This document shows positions 1 to 9,403 of a DNA stretch of 64,000 bases, piece after piece (position 1 is the first letter of the stretch; every line of letters begins with the position of its first letter). This stretch comes from an uncultured Pseudomonadales bacterium. GTDB taxonomy: Bacteria; Pseudomonadota; Gammaproteobacteria; Pseudomonadales; Pseudohongiellaceae. The position numbers and the translations under genes were made by a program. The notes beneath the pieces are model-generated. The model was not told the DNA's origin and did no database searches. It worked only from the letters and a program-made list of their open reading frames with translations. The DNA lies in contig CALSTS010000001.1 of assembly GCA_943789335.1 (NCBI GenBank), positions 310,001 through 374,000 on the forward strand. Reading direction: 5' to 3'.

Positions 1-230
1 TTATGATCCAGGTCTTGCAATCGTGAATCTGACTTTAACCAGTTAAGCACTGAATCAACGCCTGCCCGACTGCCGGCAATGGTGCCATTAATCCCTTCAC
101 TGGCCAGCAGTAAAGTTCCTTTGACATGATTTTCCAGCATTATATCCAGCAGAGGTTGCTGAAGGTCTTGATAGTCATCTAGTCTGACAAAATGATATAG
201 CGCACAGACGACAATGTTTGGATTAGTCAT
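1..230 (-). CDS. trhO: tRNA uridine(34) hydroxylase TrhO (YceA-type rhodanese protein), 5' part only
   Basis: The reverse strand reads from an ATG at 230 into the window edge, giving about 76 residues that begin [15 protein letters not shown] and contain [15 protein letters not shown]. This is the N-terminal domain of the TrhO/YceA family, which hydroxylates uridine 34 of some tRNAs; the rhodanese domain with the catalytic cysteine lies outside the window. It is too short to check the active site. It is transcribed the same way as the bio genes but lies 165 bp downstream of bioD, so it may be a separate unit. Family assignment rests on the well-conserved EGINGT segment. Confidence 0.85.
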   Translation of the reverse strand, partial: MTNPNIVVCALYHFVRLDDYQDLQQPLLDIMLENHVKGTLLLASEGINGTIAGSRAGVDSVLNWLKSDSRLQDLDH

Positions 231-395
231 ATTTTGTTTCCCTTGCGAACCGGAACGTAAATCCGGAGCAAAAAATATCGGGTAAGATTATAGCAAAATT
301 GCTAAACCTGGAAAGACTTCTGCATCAAGCAGCTTATTAATAATATGATCAAGTCGTAATTTGTTTGTTGGAAGCGAGCTGCATACACAGACTAA

Positions 396-1068
396 TTAAA
401 ACATGCCCTTAATTATTAAATCTGAAATCTCACTGTCATAAGACCAAGGAATGATAGTAAGCAAGGGAGCTGCAATCTTTGACTGTAAGGTTTTTATATT
501 TTCCTCAAAAACAGGCATTTCTGGATCCAATTGATTGGCTATCCAGCCATGTAAATTTATGCCCTCTTCCTTTAAGGCATTAACTGTTAGCAAGGCGTGA
601 TTTAGGCAGCCTAATTTCATACCAACAACTAAAATCACAGGAATATTTAACACTTTAACAATATCGCCAATATATTCTTGTTGATTAAGTGGCACCATCC
701 AACCACCAGCACCTTCGATCAGCGTTAAATCCGCTTTTTTGTTTATTACCTTTTTACAATGCTCAGCCAGCTCACTTGCATTAATTTCGACTTGCTCTTG
801 TGCTGCTGCGATGTGAGGAGCAATCGCTTGCTGCAGGCAAATGGGATTAATCTCTTCATATTCTAATTGCAAAGCTACACAGTTTTTGCAACTGTAAAGC
901 ATCTTCATTTTTAAAACCTTTATTTGTAAGGATCCCCCCAGCTGCAATAGGTTTTACAGCTGCAGTTGCAAGTCCCTGCTTTTTTGCTGCTTGTAATAAA
1001 CAGCACATTGCGAAGGTTTTGCCAGCATCGGTATCCGTGCCTGTGATAAAAAAGGTCTTTGGATTCAT
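396..1068 (-). CDS. bioD: Dethiobiotin synthetase BioD, interrupted by one extra base
   Basis: BioD closes the ureido ring of dethiobiotin from 7,8-diaminopelargonate, CO2 and ATP in the cytoplasm. The start at 1068 gives MNPKTFFITGTDTDAGKT, the family P-loop. The frame breaks near 871-873, where TTT appears to carry one extra T: the first frame runs on only to a near stop, while the next continues with LQLEYEEINP and later EGAGGWMVPL, as in intact BioD. Removing one base gives about 223 residues, a normal length. It is the last gene of the bioBFCD string, about 20 bp after bioC. Either a base error or a fresh mutation; nothing else in it looks decayed. Confidence 0.85.
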
Positions 1069-1087
1069 TGTTTTTGATTATTCACAG

Positions 1088-1892
1088 TCAAGCCTGAGCC
1101 TGTAAATAGTACACCTGGTATGTTACTGGAATACCAAGCTTCTTATCGAAATTTTGTTCAAAAGCTTGTTTCAACCTCAACAATTTTCTTCGCCCATTCA
1201 AACCATGCCCCTGTCCCGCATTCATATTACGCGCACCTATTGATTTTAATTCGCGGGCAAGCTTTTCAAAACTTTGGTAATAAGTAAGCATTGGTTCAAT
1301 TTCTATCTGAACTTCAGAAAAGGCGTTATTGTTTATTTCATTAACCAAAAATGCATCTGTGTTGAAGTGGTTAACATGAACAAACGAATCAACTTTTTGC
1401 CAGGCTTGAGTAACTTCTTGCAAAGTCTCTGGCCCAAAAGTTGAAATATGAAATTTACCTTGGGGTTTGAGGACGCGTTTGAGTTCAGAAAATAATACAG
1501 AATAATTTTGACACCACTGTATCGATAGACTGGAAAAAATAATATCAAAAGTATTTCCAATAAATGGAAGTGCTTCAGCGTCAGCGCAAATTGATTTTTC
1601 TTTAAAGCTTTTGCTTTTATGCCGATTTGATGCGAACACCAACATCGCTTCAGCAATATCCAGATTAACAATCTCTGCATTAGGATATAAGTCGTGCAAT
1701 TCATTTGTGCAATACCCAGTTCCGCTACCTAAATCCAGAACTCTATGGACACTGGCATCCTGCTTAAGCTGCCTAAGAAGCCTATCAGCAACGTTTCTTT
1801 GTAAAGAAGCATGTGAATCATAGCTGCTGGCCGCTTGAGAGAAAGAACGCGCAATACGTTTTTTTTCGATTTTAAATTCAGCCTGCAAGCAT
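1088..1892 (-). CDS. bioC: Malonyl-ACP O-methyltransferase BioC
   Basis: BioC methylates malonyl-ACP (or -CoA) so that the fatty acid cycle can build the pimelate moiety of biotin. The protein shows the class I SAM motif VLDLGSGTGYCTNEL, the acidic LDIAEAML after it, and a long BioC-like C-terminus. It is read without a stop from the end of bioF, as if fused. If one T near 1887-1888 is extra, a start ATG at 1890-1892 opens the frame and the bioF stop falls just inside it, a normal overlap. With the sequence as given, a TTG at 1888 could start the gene. The remaining frame is intact to 1088. Confidence 0.85.
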
Positions 1893-3095
1893 TTGTTTCT
1901 TCCTGACTGATAAGTGGCTGAATTTTTTCCAGTGCTAGTCAACAATAAAGCCAATTGCTCTTCAGAATGACTAGCGCTGAAAGTAATTCGAAGTCTCGCC
2001 GTACCTTTTGGGACTGTGGGTGGTCGAATGGCTGTAACATATATGCCTTCGTTTTCAAGCAAAAGACTTGCTCGCGAACTTTTCTCAGCATCCCCTAAAA
2101 TTAGCCCTTGGATTGGCGTCATTGAGTTTGTCAGTGAAAATCCCAAGTCCTCACAACGAGATCTGAATGCTTTTATTAAGACCTGTAATTTTTCACGTCG
2201 CCAATTTTCAGTACTGTATAAGCCTTAAACTGGTTCGGGTAGCCTCTGCCAGTGCCGGTGCTAAAGCAGTCGTGTAAATATAAGGCCTGCAATATTGAAT
2301 CAGCGTTTCTATCAAGGATTCACTGCCCGCAACAAAGGCTCCTTGTGTGCCAAAAGCTTTACCTAAAGTGCCAATAACTATTGGTAAATTTTCTTCATTA
2401 ATGTAGTGACCACATCCTTGATAATACTCGATGAGCCCTCCACCAGTTCTTCCTAAAACGCCAAAACCATGTGCATCATCTATAACAAGTTGCGCTTGTT
2501 TATTTTTGGCTACATCTATTAATCTAGGCAATTCAGCACAATCACCATCCATGCTGAAGACACCATCGGAAATAATAAAAGCATTACCGGATTTAGGTTT
2601 TTTGCTTACCAATTCAGAGAGCTTAGCGATATCCAGATGCGGGTAGCGTTTGAATTTTGCACCTGAAAATATGCCGCCATCTAACAAAGACGCATGGTTT
2701 AATTTATCTTCAAATATGCAGTCTGTTTTATTAACCAGTGCTGTCAGCGTGCCGACGTTGGCCATATAGCCCGAAGAAAACAATAGCGCCCTGCTACGAC
2801 CGGTAAAATCGGCTAATTCTTCTTCAAGAGCATGGTGAGCATGACTATGACCAACAACCAAGTGTGAAGCGCCGCTACCAACACCATAACGATCAATGCC
2901 TTTTTTACAGGCTGTGATCACCTCAGGATGATTTGCTAGGCCTAGATAGTCATTACTACAGAAATTTATCAGCAACTTACCATTAACTTCAACTTCAGTA
3001 TTTTGCGGTGAAGTTATGGTTTTTCTTTGTCGATATAAACCTTGTGACTGCCTATCTGCCAGGCTTTCTTGTAATTGTTGTGAAAAGCTTTTCAC
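1878..3095 (-). CDS. bioF: 8-amino-7-oxononanoate synthase BioF, frameshifted
   Basis: BioF is the PLP enzyme that condenses pimeloyl-ACP with L-alanine. It starts with GTG at 3095, overlapping the bioB stop by four bases. The N-terminal part is clear ([25 protein letters not shown], and the PLP-lysine segment [13 protein letters not shown]). The frame closes at 2208, but dropping one T near 2213 continues with [15 protein letters not shown] and [11 protein letters not shown], the usual BioF C-terminus. A second extra base near 1939 and a third near 1887 restore a stop at 1878-1880 and a length of about 404 residues. The boundary is therefore reconstructed, not read directly. Confidence 0.8.
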
Positions 3096-4112
3096 TGATT
3101 CGTAGCGTCATAATAAACGTGGGCCTGTTCAAATAAATTTTCTCTTTGGGCATGCTCAAACGACCTTTCTTCAGGTCGAATTCCTAATTTATTAAACAAA
3201 GCCAGGTCTTCATTTTCGAGCGGATTAGAAGTAGTTAAAAGTTTTTCGCCATAAAATATGGAATTAGCACCTGCAAAAAAACACAAAGCCTGCATCTGCT
3301 CATTCATGGCTTCTCGACCAGCGGATAAACGTACATGAGAGTAAGGCATTAATATTCTGGCAACCGCAACCATGCGAATAAAATCAAAAGGCTCAATATC
3401 ATCTGCATTTTCAAGTGGCGTACCTTTTATTTTCACCAAGTTATTGATAGGTACTGAATCAGGGTGCTCGGGGAGGTTCGCCAATTCTCGCAAAAAGGCA
3501 ATACGGTCTTCTGCTTGTTCACCCATACCAACAATACCACCACTACAAACCTTAATGCCGGCATCTCTAACATGACTAAGTGTATCCAGGCGATCATCAA
3601 AACTGCGCGTGCTGATAATTTTTTTGTAATATTCACGTGAGGTATCAATATTGTGATTGTAATAATCCAAGACCTGCTTCTGCTAAAGCCTGTGTTTGTT
3701 CTTCATTTAAAGCACCCAAGGTCATACAGGTTTCTAATCCAAGTTCCCTGACACCCTTAACCATTGCTAACACATGAGGAAAATCCTTGGCGGAGGGATG
3801 TTTCCATGCTGCTCCCATGCAAAACCGTGAAGCCCCATTTTGTTTTGCTTGTTGCGCTTCATGGAGAACTTTTTCCACCTCCATGAGCTTTTCTTTTTCT
3901 AGGTCAGTGTTGTAGTGACCACTTTGAGAACAATACTGGCAATCTTCCGGACAGGCTCCGGTCTTGATAGAAAGCAGAGTGCTGACTTGCACTTCATTTG
4001 GATCAAAATGTTGACGATGAATCGACTGCGCCCTGAATAAAAGCTCATTAAAGGGTAATTCAAATAATGCCTGGACTTCTTCAGTACTCCAATCATGACG
4101 GATTCTGCTCAT
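3092..4112 (-). CDS. bioB: Biotin synthase BioB, interrupted by one extra base
   Basis: BioB is the radical SAM enzyme that inserts sulfur into dethiobiotin. The first frame carries CPEDCQYC, the CxxxCxxC motif for the 4Fe-4S cluster, and [18 protein letters not shown] around it. At 3667-3668 a GG replaces what should be a single G: the in-frame reading [10 protein letters not shown] loses the invariant DYYNHN stretch, which appears one frame over, followed by the [14 protein letters not shown] segment. Corrected length is about 339 residues, normal for the family. First gene of the minus-strand bio operon, divergent from comF. Confidence 0.9.
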
Positions 4113-4229
4113 AAATTTACCTATAGATTACACAATTACGCACGCAACTAATTACAAGGCCAATTACACGCCCAAGAAATGGAAAACATTTGTTTTTCGT
4201 ACTAAACTAAAACTATCAAAGGATTTTAC

Positions 4230-4979
4230 ATGTCAACCAAGCTTATTTCAAAAGTTAACTTCTGGTTAAAAACTGTTCAGTATCGTTTATTGCCTGGAAC
4301 CTGTATCAATTGTAATAAAATAAGCGGTCGAGACTACGACCTTTGCACAAGTTGTGAGCGCCTGCTGCCAAGAATTGAAGACCCTTGTGAATCTTGTGGC
4401 TTGCCTTTGCCAGCCAATAACTATGATGGCTACCTTTGCGGCAGCTGCATTATTAGACCTCCGCCTTATAAACGCATTGTTTCGGCATTTAATTATGCCA
4501 AACCCATTGATCAACTAATTAGGGTATTTAAATATCAAGGTAAGCTTGCCTATGGCAAAGTCCTCTCACATCAGCTTTTGCTGCTTGTGTCATCAATATA
4601 TGAAAAAACAGCCCTTCCAGAATTACTTATCCCCATGCCATTGCATACTTCACGTCTGCAACAACGTGGATTTAACCAATCTTTGGAAATCAGCCGGTAT
4701 TTAAGCGGCCATCTCAATATTCCGCAAAACTTTAATCTCTGTTATCGCAACCGCAATACACCACAACAGGAAGGATTAAATGCAAGAGCCCGCAAAAAAA
4801 ATCTTCGTGGGGCATTCGCCTTTAAACAAAACCTTAAGAGAATGCCTAAGTCTATTGCCATAATCGATGATGTTGTCACCACCACGGCTAGCTCACGAGA
4901 ACTTGCCCTTTTGTTCTTAGATCATGGTGTTAAAGAAATTCACATATGGTCTTTAGCCCGAGCATGCAGAAAGCTCTAG
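4230..4979 (+). CDS. comF: ComF-family phosphoribosyltransferase-like protein
   Basis: A 249-residue ComFC/GntX-type protein. The N-terminus has Cys pairs CINC, CTSC, CESC and CGSC that form a zinc-ribbon-like region, and the C-terminal part has the PRTase signature IAIIDDVVTTTAS and the RGFNQS motif. Members act in DNA uptake in competent bacteria, but in many gammaproteobacteria the role is not settled. It diverges from bioB across 117 bp, a common arrangement. Complete and intact. The symbol follows the family name; a specific substrate cannot be read from sequence. Confidence 0.85.
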   Translation: MSTKLISKVNFWLKTVQYRLLPGTCINCNKISGRDYDLCTSCERLLPRIEDPCESCGLPLPANNYDGYLCGSCIIRPPPYKRIVSAFNYAKPIDQLIRVFKYQGKLAYGKVLSHQLLLLVSSIYEKTALPELLIPMPLHTSRLQQRGFNQSLEISRYLSGHLNIPQNFNLCYRNRNTPQQEGLNARARKKNLRGAFAFKQNLKRMPKSIAIIDDVVTTTASSRELALLFLDHGVKEIHIWSLARACRKL

Positions 4980-4984
4980 AGGCT

Positions 4985-5026
4985 TTGATTTTTATCAATG
5001 CTAATAAGCGCCAAGCTGATTACTAT
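4985..5026 (+). promoter_or_regulatory. FNR/Anr box and -10 element of the cco operon
   Basis: Positions 4985-4998 read TTGATTTTTATCAA, a perfect match to the FNR/Anr consensus TTGAT-N4-ATCAA. A TACTAT at 5021-5026 sits where the -10 hexamer of a class II FNR promoter belongs: a start site near 5033 puts the box centre at about -41.5. The next gene starts at 5076 and leads into ccoNOQP, an oxygen-limited respiration operon classically under this control. Motif and spacing are seen; regulation is inferred. Confidence 0.8.
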
Positions 5027-5075
5027 GACCAGACTTCAATTGTATGTCTTTAATTGGAATATCTCGGAATAATCA

Positions 5076-5678
5076 ATGACTCAACTCACTCTGATCATTG
5101 CCTTGTTGAAGCCTAACCTTGCGTTTCAAGCAATTGCACAAGAAAATTCAAGAGCTGCCGATATTTTGCAGAAAATTGTTCCACTAATTCTGCTCGCGCC
5201 ACCTATATTTATTTGGCTCGGATCTGGTTTATTCGGATGGCGTATGGGCGCAGATGAAGCACTATTTTTAGATAACACCTCAAGAGTGATTATCAGTTTT
5301 AGTTATTTTTTCGTCCTCAGCATGGGTTTTTTTAGTACAGTTTTTCTAGCTCACTGGATGGGAGTGACATATGGTGCCGATAAACCTTTAAGAGTTTATT
5401 TTGCCTTAATTACCGTTGTCTATTTCCCGTTTTTAATTGCCAGTATTGCGCATTTGTATCCAAACGCATTCATTAATTTATTGGTACTCCTGCCCACGTT
5501 AATCTGGTGCATAACCCTTCTGTATAAAGGGCTACCTATTGCTCTGGAAATTCCACCTGAGCGCGGTATGTTGATGTCGTCTTCATTAGTAGGCTGGTTA
5601 CTGGTAGGCGTAGTAAGCATACTCGGCATCTCGGTTGGACTATGGACCATAGGTATAGGGCCAGCAATCGCTGTTTAA
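5076..5678 (+). CDS. Yip1-domain inner-membrane protein
   Basis: A 200-residue protein with about five hydrophobic spans. The N-terminal NLAFQAIAQENSRAADIL resembles the leader of bacterial Yip1-domain proteins (usually W..I..ep.p), and the loop after helix 2 has the polar GVTYGADKP. It lies between the FNR box and ccoN, 24 bp before ccoN, so it is probably co-transcribed with the oxidase. Bacterial Yip1 proteins have no settled function; a role in oxidase assembly or membrane organisation is conjecture from position only. Confidence 0.65.
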   Translation: MTQLTLIIALLKPNLAFQAIAQENSRAADILQKIVPLILLAPPIFIWLGSGLFGWRMGADEALFLDNTSRVIISFSYFFVLSMGFFSTVFLAHWMGVTYGADKPLRVYFALITVVYFPFLIASIAHLYPNAFINLLVLLPTLIWCITLLYKGLPIALEIPPERGMLMSSSLVGWLLVGVVSILGISVGLWTIGIGPAIAV

Positions 5679-5702
5679 TTAAAAGAGACAAGAGATAAGT
5701 TA

Positions 5703-7187
5703 ATGAGTCAAAACGGACAAGAGATATACCATGACCGTGTAGTCACACGATTAATACAGTTTTCACTGGTTTGGGTAGTGGTTGCAATGGCAGTCGGTGT
5801 GTTCTTAGCTGCCGAGTTTATCTGGCCAGGTCTGGATTTTGGTCAGTTCTGGTTATCCTTTGGCCGCATCCGTCCCTTACACACAAACGGTATTATTTTC
5901 GGTTTTGGTGTGAGTGCTTTAATGGCAACCGGCTTTTACAGTGTCCAACGCACCTCACATATACCTCTATTTATGCCAAAACTTGCATGGTTTTGCTGTT
6001 ATGCCTGGCAACTTGTGGTGCTGCTAGGCGGCCTATCTTTACTAGCCGGCTGGACTTCCAGTAAAGAATATGCAGAGTTTGAATGGCCCTTCGACATCGC
6101 GATTGCCATTATCTGGGTTTGTTTTGGCATTGTATTTTTTGGCACCATCGCTAATCGTCGAATCCGTCCCATTTATGTTTCCAACTGGTTTTATGGCGGC
6201 CTAATTATAGTTATAGCCATGTTGCATATTGTTAATAATCTGGCCATTCCGGTCACCATAGGAAAATCATACTCTTTATATGCTGGCGCGCAGGATGCAG
6301 TAGTGCAATGGTGGTATGGGCACAATGCTGTCGGTTTTCTTCTTACTGGCGGCTTTCTGGGGATGATGTATTACTTTCTGCCTAAACAATCTGGACAGCC
6401 CATTTGGAGTTATCGCTTATCAGTGGTTTCTTTTTGGGCTTTTACATACAGCTATATCTGGGCGGGACCACATCATCTGCACTACAACTCTATTCCAGAA
6501 TGGGTGCAATCACTAGCCATGGTCATGAGTTTAATATTACTAGCCCCTTCATGGGCATCAATGATTAACGGCATAATGACTGTCAGTAAGGCCTGGGAAA
6601 AATTACGTACTGACCCTGCCCTTAAATTTATTGTCATGTCCTTGGCATTTTATGGGCTTGCTACCTTCGAAGGACCAATGATGGCAATTCGTAGTGTAAA
6701 TGTAGTGAGTCATTTTACAGACTGGACCATCGGCCATGTCCATTCTGGTGCTTTGGGTTGGAACGCTATGATTACCTACGGTACATTTTATTACCTGGTC
6801 CCCAAACTAGTTGGATGTGAGCTTTACAGTAAAAAAATGGCCAATATGCATTTCTGGCTGGCATTGGCAGGTACCATGTTATACATACTTTCCATGTGGG
6901 CTGCTGGTGTTTCTCAAGGTTTATTGTGGTTGAGCGTGGATGAATTTGGACAACTCAGTTTTAGCTTTCGGGAAATTATGGCTGCAATGTCCTCATATTA
7001 TGGCTTGCGTCTAATTGCGGGTTTAATCTTTTTTGTCGGGACCCTCTTAATGGGCTGGAACCTTTTCATGACCATGCGTGGTCAAAAAACTATCGAGGTT
7101 ATCCCCGGCCCGGTTGCTGAAAAATATCGCATTAATTCTAAGCCAGAATCTGCTGATGATCATATCGGCACTGGGGTGCCAGCATGA
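5703..7187 (+). CDS. ccoN: cbb3-type cytochrome c oxidase subunit I (CcoN)
   Basis: The 494-residue catalytic subunit of the high-affinity cbb3 oxidase, which reduces O2 at a haem b3-CuB centre in the inner membrane. Twelve or more hydrophobic helices are evident. Conserved histidines include those in RPLHTNG near residue 60, WWYGHNAVGF near 205, GPHHLHYNSIPEW near 255 and GHVHSGALGWN near 345, matching the haem and CuB ligands of this family. It overlaps ccoO by four bases and leads the ccoNOQP set. Confidence 0.97.
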   Translation: MSQNGQEIYHDRVVTRLIQFSLVWVVVAMAVGVFLAAEFIWPGLDFGQFWLSFGRIRPLHTNGIIFGFGVSALMATGFYSVQRTSHIPLFMPKLAWFCCYAWQLVVLLGGLSLLAGWTSSKEYAEFEWPFDIAIAIIWVCFGIVFFGTIANRRIRPIYVSNWFYGGLIIVIAMLHIVNNLAIPVTIGKSYSLYAGAQDAVVQWWYGHNAVGFLLTGGFLGMMYYFLPKQSGQPIWSYRLSVVSFWAFTYSYIWAGPHHLHYNSIPEWVQSLAMVMSLILLAPSWASMINGIMTVSKAWEKLRTDPALKFIVMSLAFYGLATFEGPMMAIRSVNVVSHFTDWTIGHVHSGALGWNAMITYGTFYYLVPKLVGCELYSKKMANMHFWLALAGTMLYILSMWAAGVSQGLLWLSVDEFGQLSFSFREIMAAMSSYYGLRLIAGLIFFVGTLLMGWNLFMTMRGQKTIEVIPGPVAEKYRINSKPESADDHIGTGVPA

Positions 7188-7831
7188 ATGGTCTTAATTT
7201 ACATAAAAAGCTAGAAGAAAATACTGGTCTTTTAATTTTCGGCATTTTATTTGTGTCTGCCATTGGCGGATTGGTCCAGATAATTCCAAGCCTTAATGAT
7301 GAAAGCTTAAGCACGCCGACAGTCAATACTCGGGTATATGACGCAGTAGAACTAACTGGGCGAGATATTTATATTCGTGAAGGTTGTCATGTTTGTCATT
7401 CCCAACAAATTCGACCCTTGGTAGCTGAAGTTGAACGCTACGGGCCTTATTCACGTGCTGGAGAATTTGCTTATGACAGACCTTTTCTCTGGGGTTCTAA
7501 ACGCACCGGCCCAGACTTACATAGAGTTGGTGGCAAATATACTGACATCTGGCATGAAGTGCATTTATTAAATCCACGCTCTGTTGTGCCAGAATCTATC
7601 ATGCCGGCTTACCCCTGGCTTTTTGAAAGAACCGCTTCGCAAGCGGGCAATATTGAGAAAAAGATGAAAGCCTTAAAAACTCTCGGTCATCCATATACAG
7701 CAGAAGAAATTGCTAATGCCTCATTAGCCCTTGAGGGGCTTCGTGAAATTGATGCCTTAGTGCGTTATTTACAAATGTTAGGTAGTAGTTATGACGAAAA
7801 CATGGATGAAATAGAAATGGAGGGTATGTGA
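7184..7831 (+). CDS. ccoO: cbb3-type cytochrome c oxidase subunit II (CcoO)
   Basis: A membrane-anchored mono-haem cytochrome c of 215 residues. One N-terminal transmembrane helix (LLIFGILFVSAIGGLVQIIP) is followed by the haem site CHVCH in YIREGCHVCHSQQIRPL, and by the characteristic RYGPYSRAGEF and GSKRTGPDLHRVGG. It passes electrons from CcoP to CcoN. Its stop overlaps the ccoQ start by one base (TGATG). Confidence 0.97.
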   Translation: MNGLNLHKKLEENTGLLIFGILFVSAIGGLVQIIPSLNDESLSTPTVNTRVYDAVELTGRDIYIREGCHVCHSQQIRPLVAEVERYGPYSRAGEFAYDRPFLWGSKRTGPDLHRVGGKYTDIWHEVHLLNPRSVVPESIMPAYPWLFERTASQAGNIEKKMKALKTLGHPYTAEEIANASLALEGLREIDALVRYLQMLGSSYDENMDEIEMEGM

Positions 7832-7962
7832 TGACAGTATTTATTTTTGCGGGTGATATGTTGGTGATGCTCTTTATGATTGGCTTGGTCATGTGGGTTA
7901 CCACCAAAGATGGCAAAGAAGTTGGCCAGGACAATGCCCGTATCCCTTTGGAGGATGATTAA
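7831..7962 (+). CDS. ccoQ: cbb3 oxidase small subunit CcoQ/FixQ
   Basis: A 43-residue open frame exactly filling the space between ccoO and ccoP. It has one hydrophobic helix (MLVMLFMIGLVMWVTT) followed by a charged tail (DGKEVGQDNARIPLEDD), the plan of CcoQ, which helps to stabilise the oxidase. The start overlaps the ccoO stop and the stop lies two bases before ccoP. Position, size and topology make the call firm even though such short proteins diverge fast. Confidence 0.88.
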   Translation: MTVFIFAGDMLVMLFMIGLVMWVTTKDGKEVGQDNARIPLEDD

Positions 7963-7964
7963 TC

Positions 7965-8846
7965 ATGGCCGTAATGCCAAGTGATTTTTGGAGCGGCTGG
8001 ATTATCTTGCTGACGGTCATTAGTTTCATCGGATTAGGCTGGCTAGTATTAAGTGTTTATTTCTTACCATCTAGCCAAAACCATGATGGCGAAGAACCTG
8101 TTTGGGATAATAATTTAACTGAAGGCACTAGTTCTCCTCCTTTTTGGTGGTTCTGGTTAATTCTTTTCATGATGGTTTTTACTGTTGTTTATTTGATGCT
8201 CTATCCAGGCCTTGGCTCGTTTGAAGGTGCTTTTCGTTGGTCACAAGGTGGGCAACTGTCAGAACACACTGCAGAATTCGAAAGAGAATATGCAGATATT
8301 GAAGCAGATATTTTAGCTACACCTTATATTGAACTTACTGCCAACAATGAAGCAATGAATTCAGCAGCCTCAATATTTTCCGAGCATTGCTCTGCTTGTC
8401 ATGGCGCCGAGGCTATGGGGCAGGCCAATCTGTTTCCCAATTTAATAGACGACGATTGGCAATGGGGAGGAACAGCCGAACAAATTGAACAAACATTACG
8501 CAATGGTCGGCTTGCTGTGATGATCAGCTGGCAGGCTTTGTTAAATGACGAAGGCGTTGATAATGTGTCTGCTTATGTAATGAGTTTATCAGGCAGCCCT
8601 GACGCTGATCACCCTGGCAAAGCTCAAAACGATATGTTTTGTATCGCTTGCCATGGACCCACTGGAGATGGCAACCCCTTATTAGGAGCGCCCAGACTAA
8701 ATGATGACCTTTGGCTATATGCCGGCGACTTAGACTCGATCAAAGCTTCTATCGCAAACGGCAGGAGTGGTCAGATGCCAGCTTTCGGCGATCTTCTTGA
8801 CGATGTTCAAATCAGGCTACTGACTGCTATGCTACTAAACAATTGA
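7965..8846 (+). CDS. ccoP: cbb3-type cytochrome c oxidase subunit III (CcoP)
   Basis: A di-haem cytochrome c of 293 residues. Two N-terminal membrane helices (residues about 10-32 and 57-80, the two-helix type) flank a short loop with EEPVWDNNLTEG. The periplasmic part has two CxxCH haem sites, CSACH near residue 143 and CIACH near 226, each in its own c-type domain with a later Met ligand (MISW, MPAF). It accepts electrons from soluble cytochromes or bc1. The usual downstream ccoGHIS assembly genes are not in the window. Confidence 0.97.
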   Translation: MAVMPSDFWSGWIILLTVISFIGLGWLVLSVYFLPSSQNHDGEEPVWDNNLTEGTSSPPFWWFWLILFMMVFTVVYLMLYPGLGSFEGAFRWSQGGQLSEHTAEFEREYADIEADILATPYIELTANNEAMNSAASIFSEHCSACHGAEAMGQANLFPNLIDDDWQWGGTAEQIEQTLRNGRLAVMISWQALLNDEGVDNVSAYVMSLSGSPDADHPGKAQNDMFCIACHGPTGDGNPLLGAPRLNDDLWLYAGDLDSIKASIANGRSGQMPAFGDLLDDVQIRLLTAMLLNN

Positions 8847-8881
8847 TAACAAGAGGTAATTCCGCTACAAAAAACAACAAT

Positions 8882-9277
8882 TTAATTCCAGCGGCTTTCC
8901 GGCATAAAGCTAAGTTTTCCAGGGCCAAGTAGGAAAATAACTACAGCTGTCATTAAGTAAAAGGCCTGTAGTTCAATAGCCCAACCGCCTGTTCCTGAAA
9001 GTGCAAAAATATCATCCACATGCACCAGTAATACAGCTATTACCATGTTCCCCGCAATCAGGACTGCTGCAACTCGAGTATAAGCACCTGCGATCAGAAA
9101 TAAAGGCGCTAGGATCTCGCCCACGAATACTAAATAAGCAAGAAACCCTGGAAAACCAGAATTTTGGAACAAGCCTGCGATACCATCGACTCCACCAATA
9201 ATTTTATCCCAGCCGTGAAATAACATCATCAAGCCTAAGGTTAAGCGTAAAACCAGCTTTCCTGCATCCGTCGACAT
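8882..9277 (-). CDS. DoxX-family membrane protein
   Basis: A 131-residue protein with four hydrophobic helices and the DoxX pattern LRLTLGLMMLFHGWDKIIGG at the N-terminus, then FVGEILAPLFLIAGAYTRVAA. DoxX-family proteins are small quinone-linked or redox-associated membrane proteins of mostly unknown role. It converges on ccoP with 35 bp between the stops, and is transcribed away from the next gene. Intact. Confidence 0.85.
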   Translation of the reverse strand: MSTDAGKLVLRLTLGLMMLFHGWDKIIGGVDGIAGLFQNSGFPGFLAYLVFVGEILAPLFLIAGAYTRVAAVLIAGNMVIAVLLVHVDDIFALSGTGGWAIELQAFYLMTAVVIFLLGPGKLSFMPESRWN

Positions 9278-9403
9278 ATCTTTCCCCTCTTCCCATTGCT
9301 TGTTTAATAGATATTTATTTTTCTTTGTATAAGGCCTGCCTGTTGTAGACTATATCTGATTGCTGGTCAAAATTTTTCGATAACTCACGAACATATAATA
9401 AGC

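Noticed and set aside
396-4112. Programmed +1 frameshifting as a shared mechanism for the bio genes
   Set aside because: The protein conserved on the second frame begins well before the stop of the first frame in bioB and bioD, so the change is upstream of the stop and not at a shift site. Indels further on (60.9-63.4 kb) go both ways.
4113-4229. BirA operator between bioB and comF
   Set aside because: TTGTGTAAT and GGTAAATTT are vaguely like the half sites of the biotin operator, but the spacing is far too short and the match poor.
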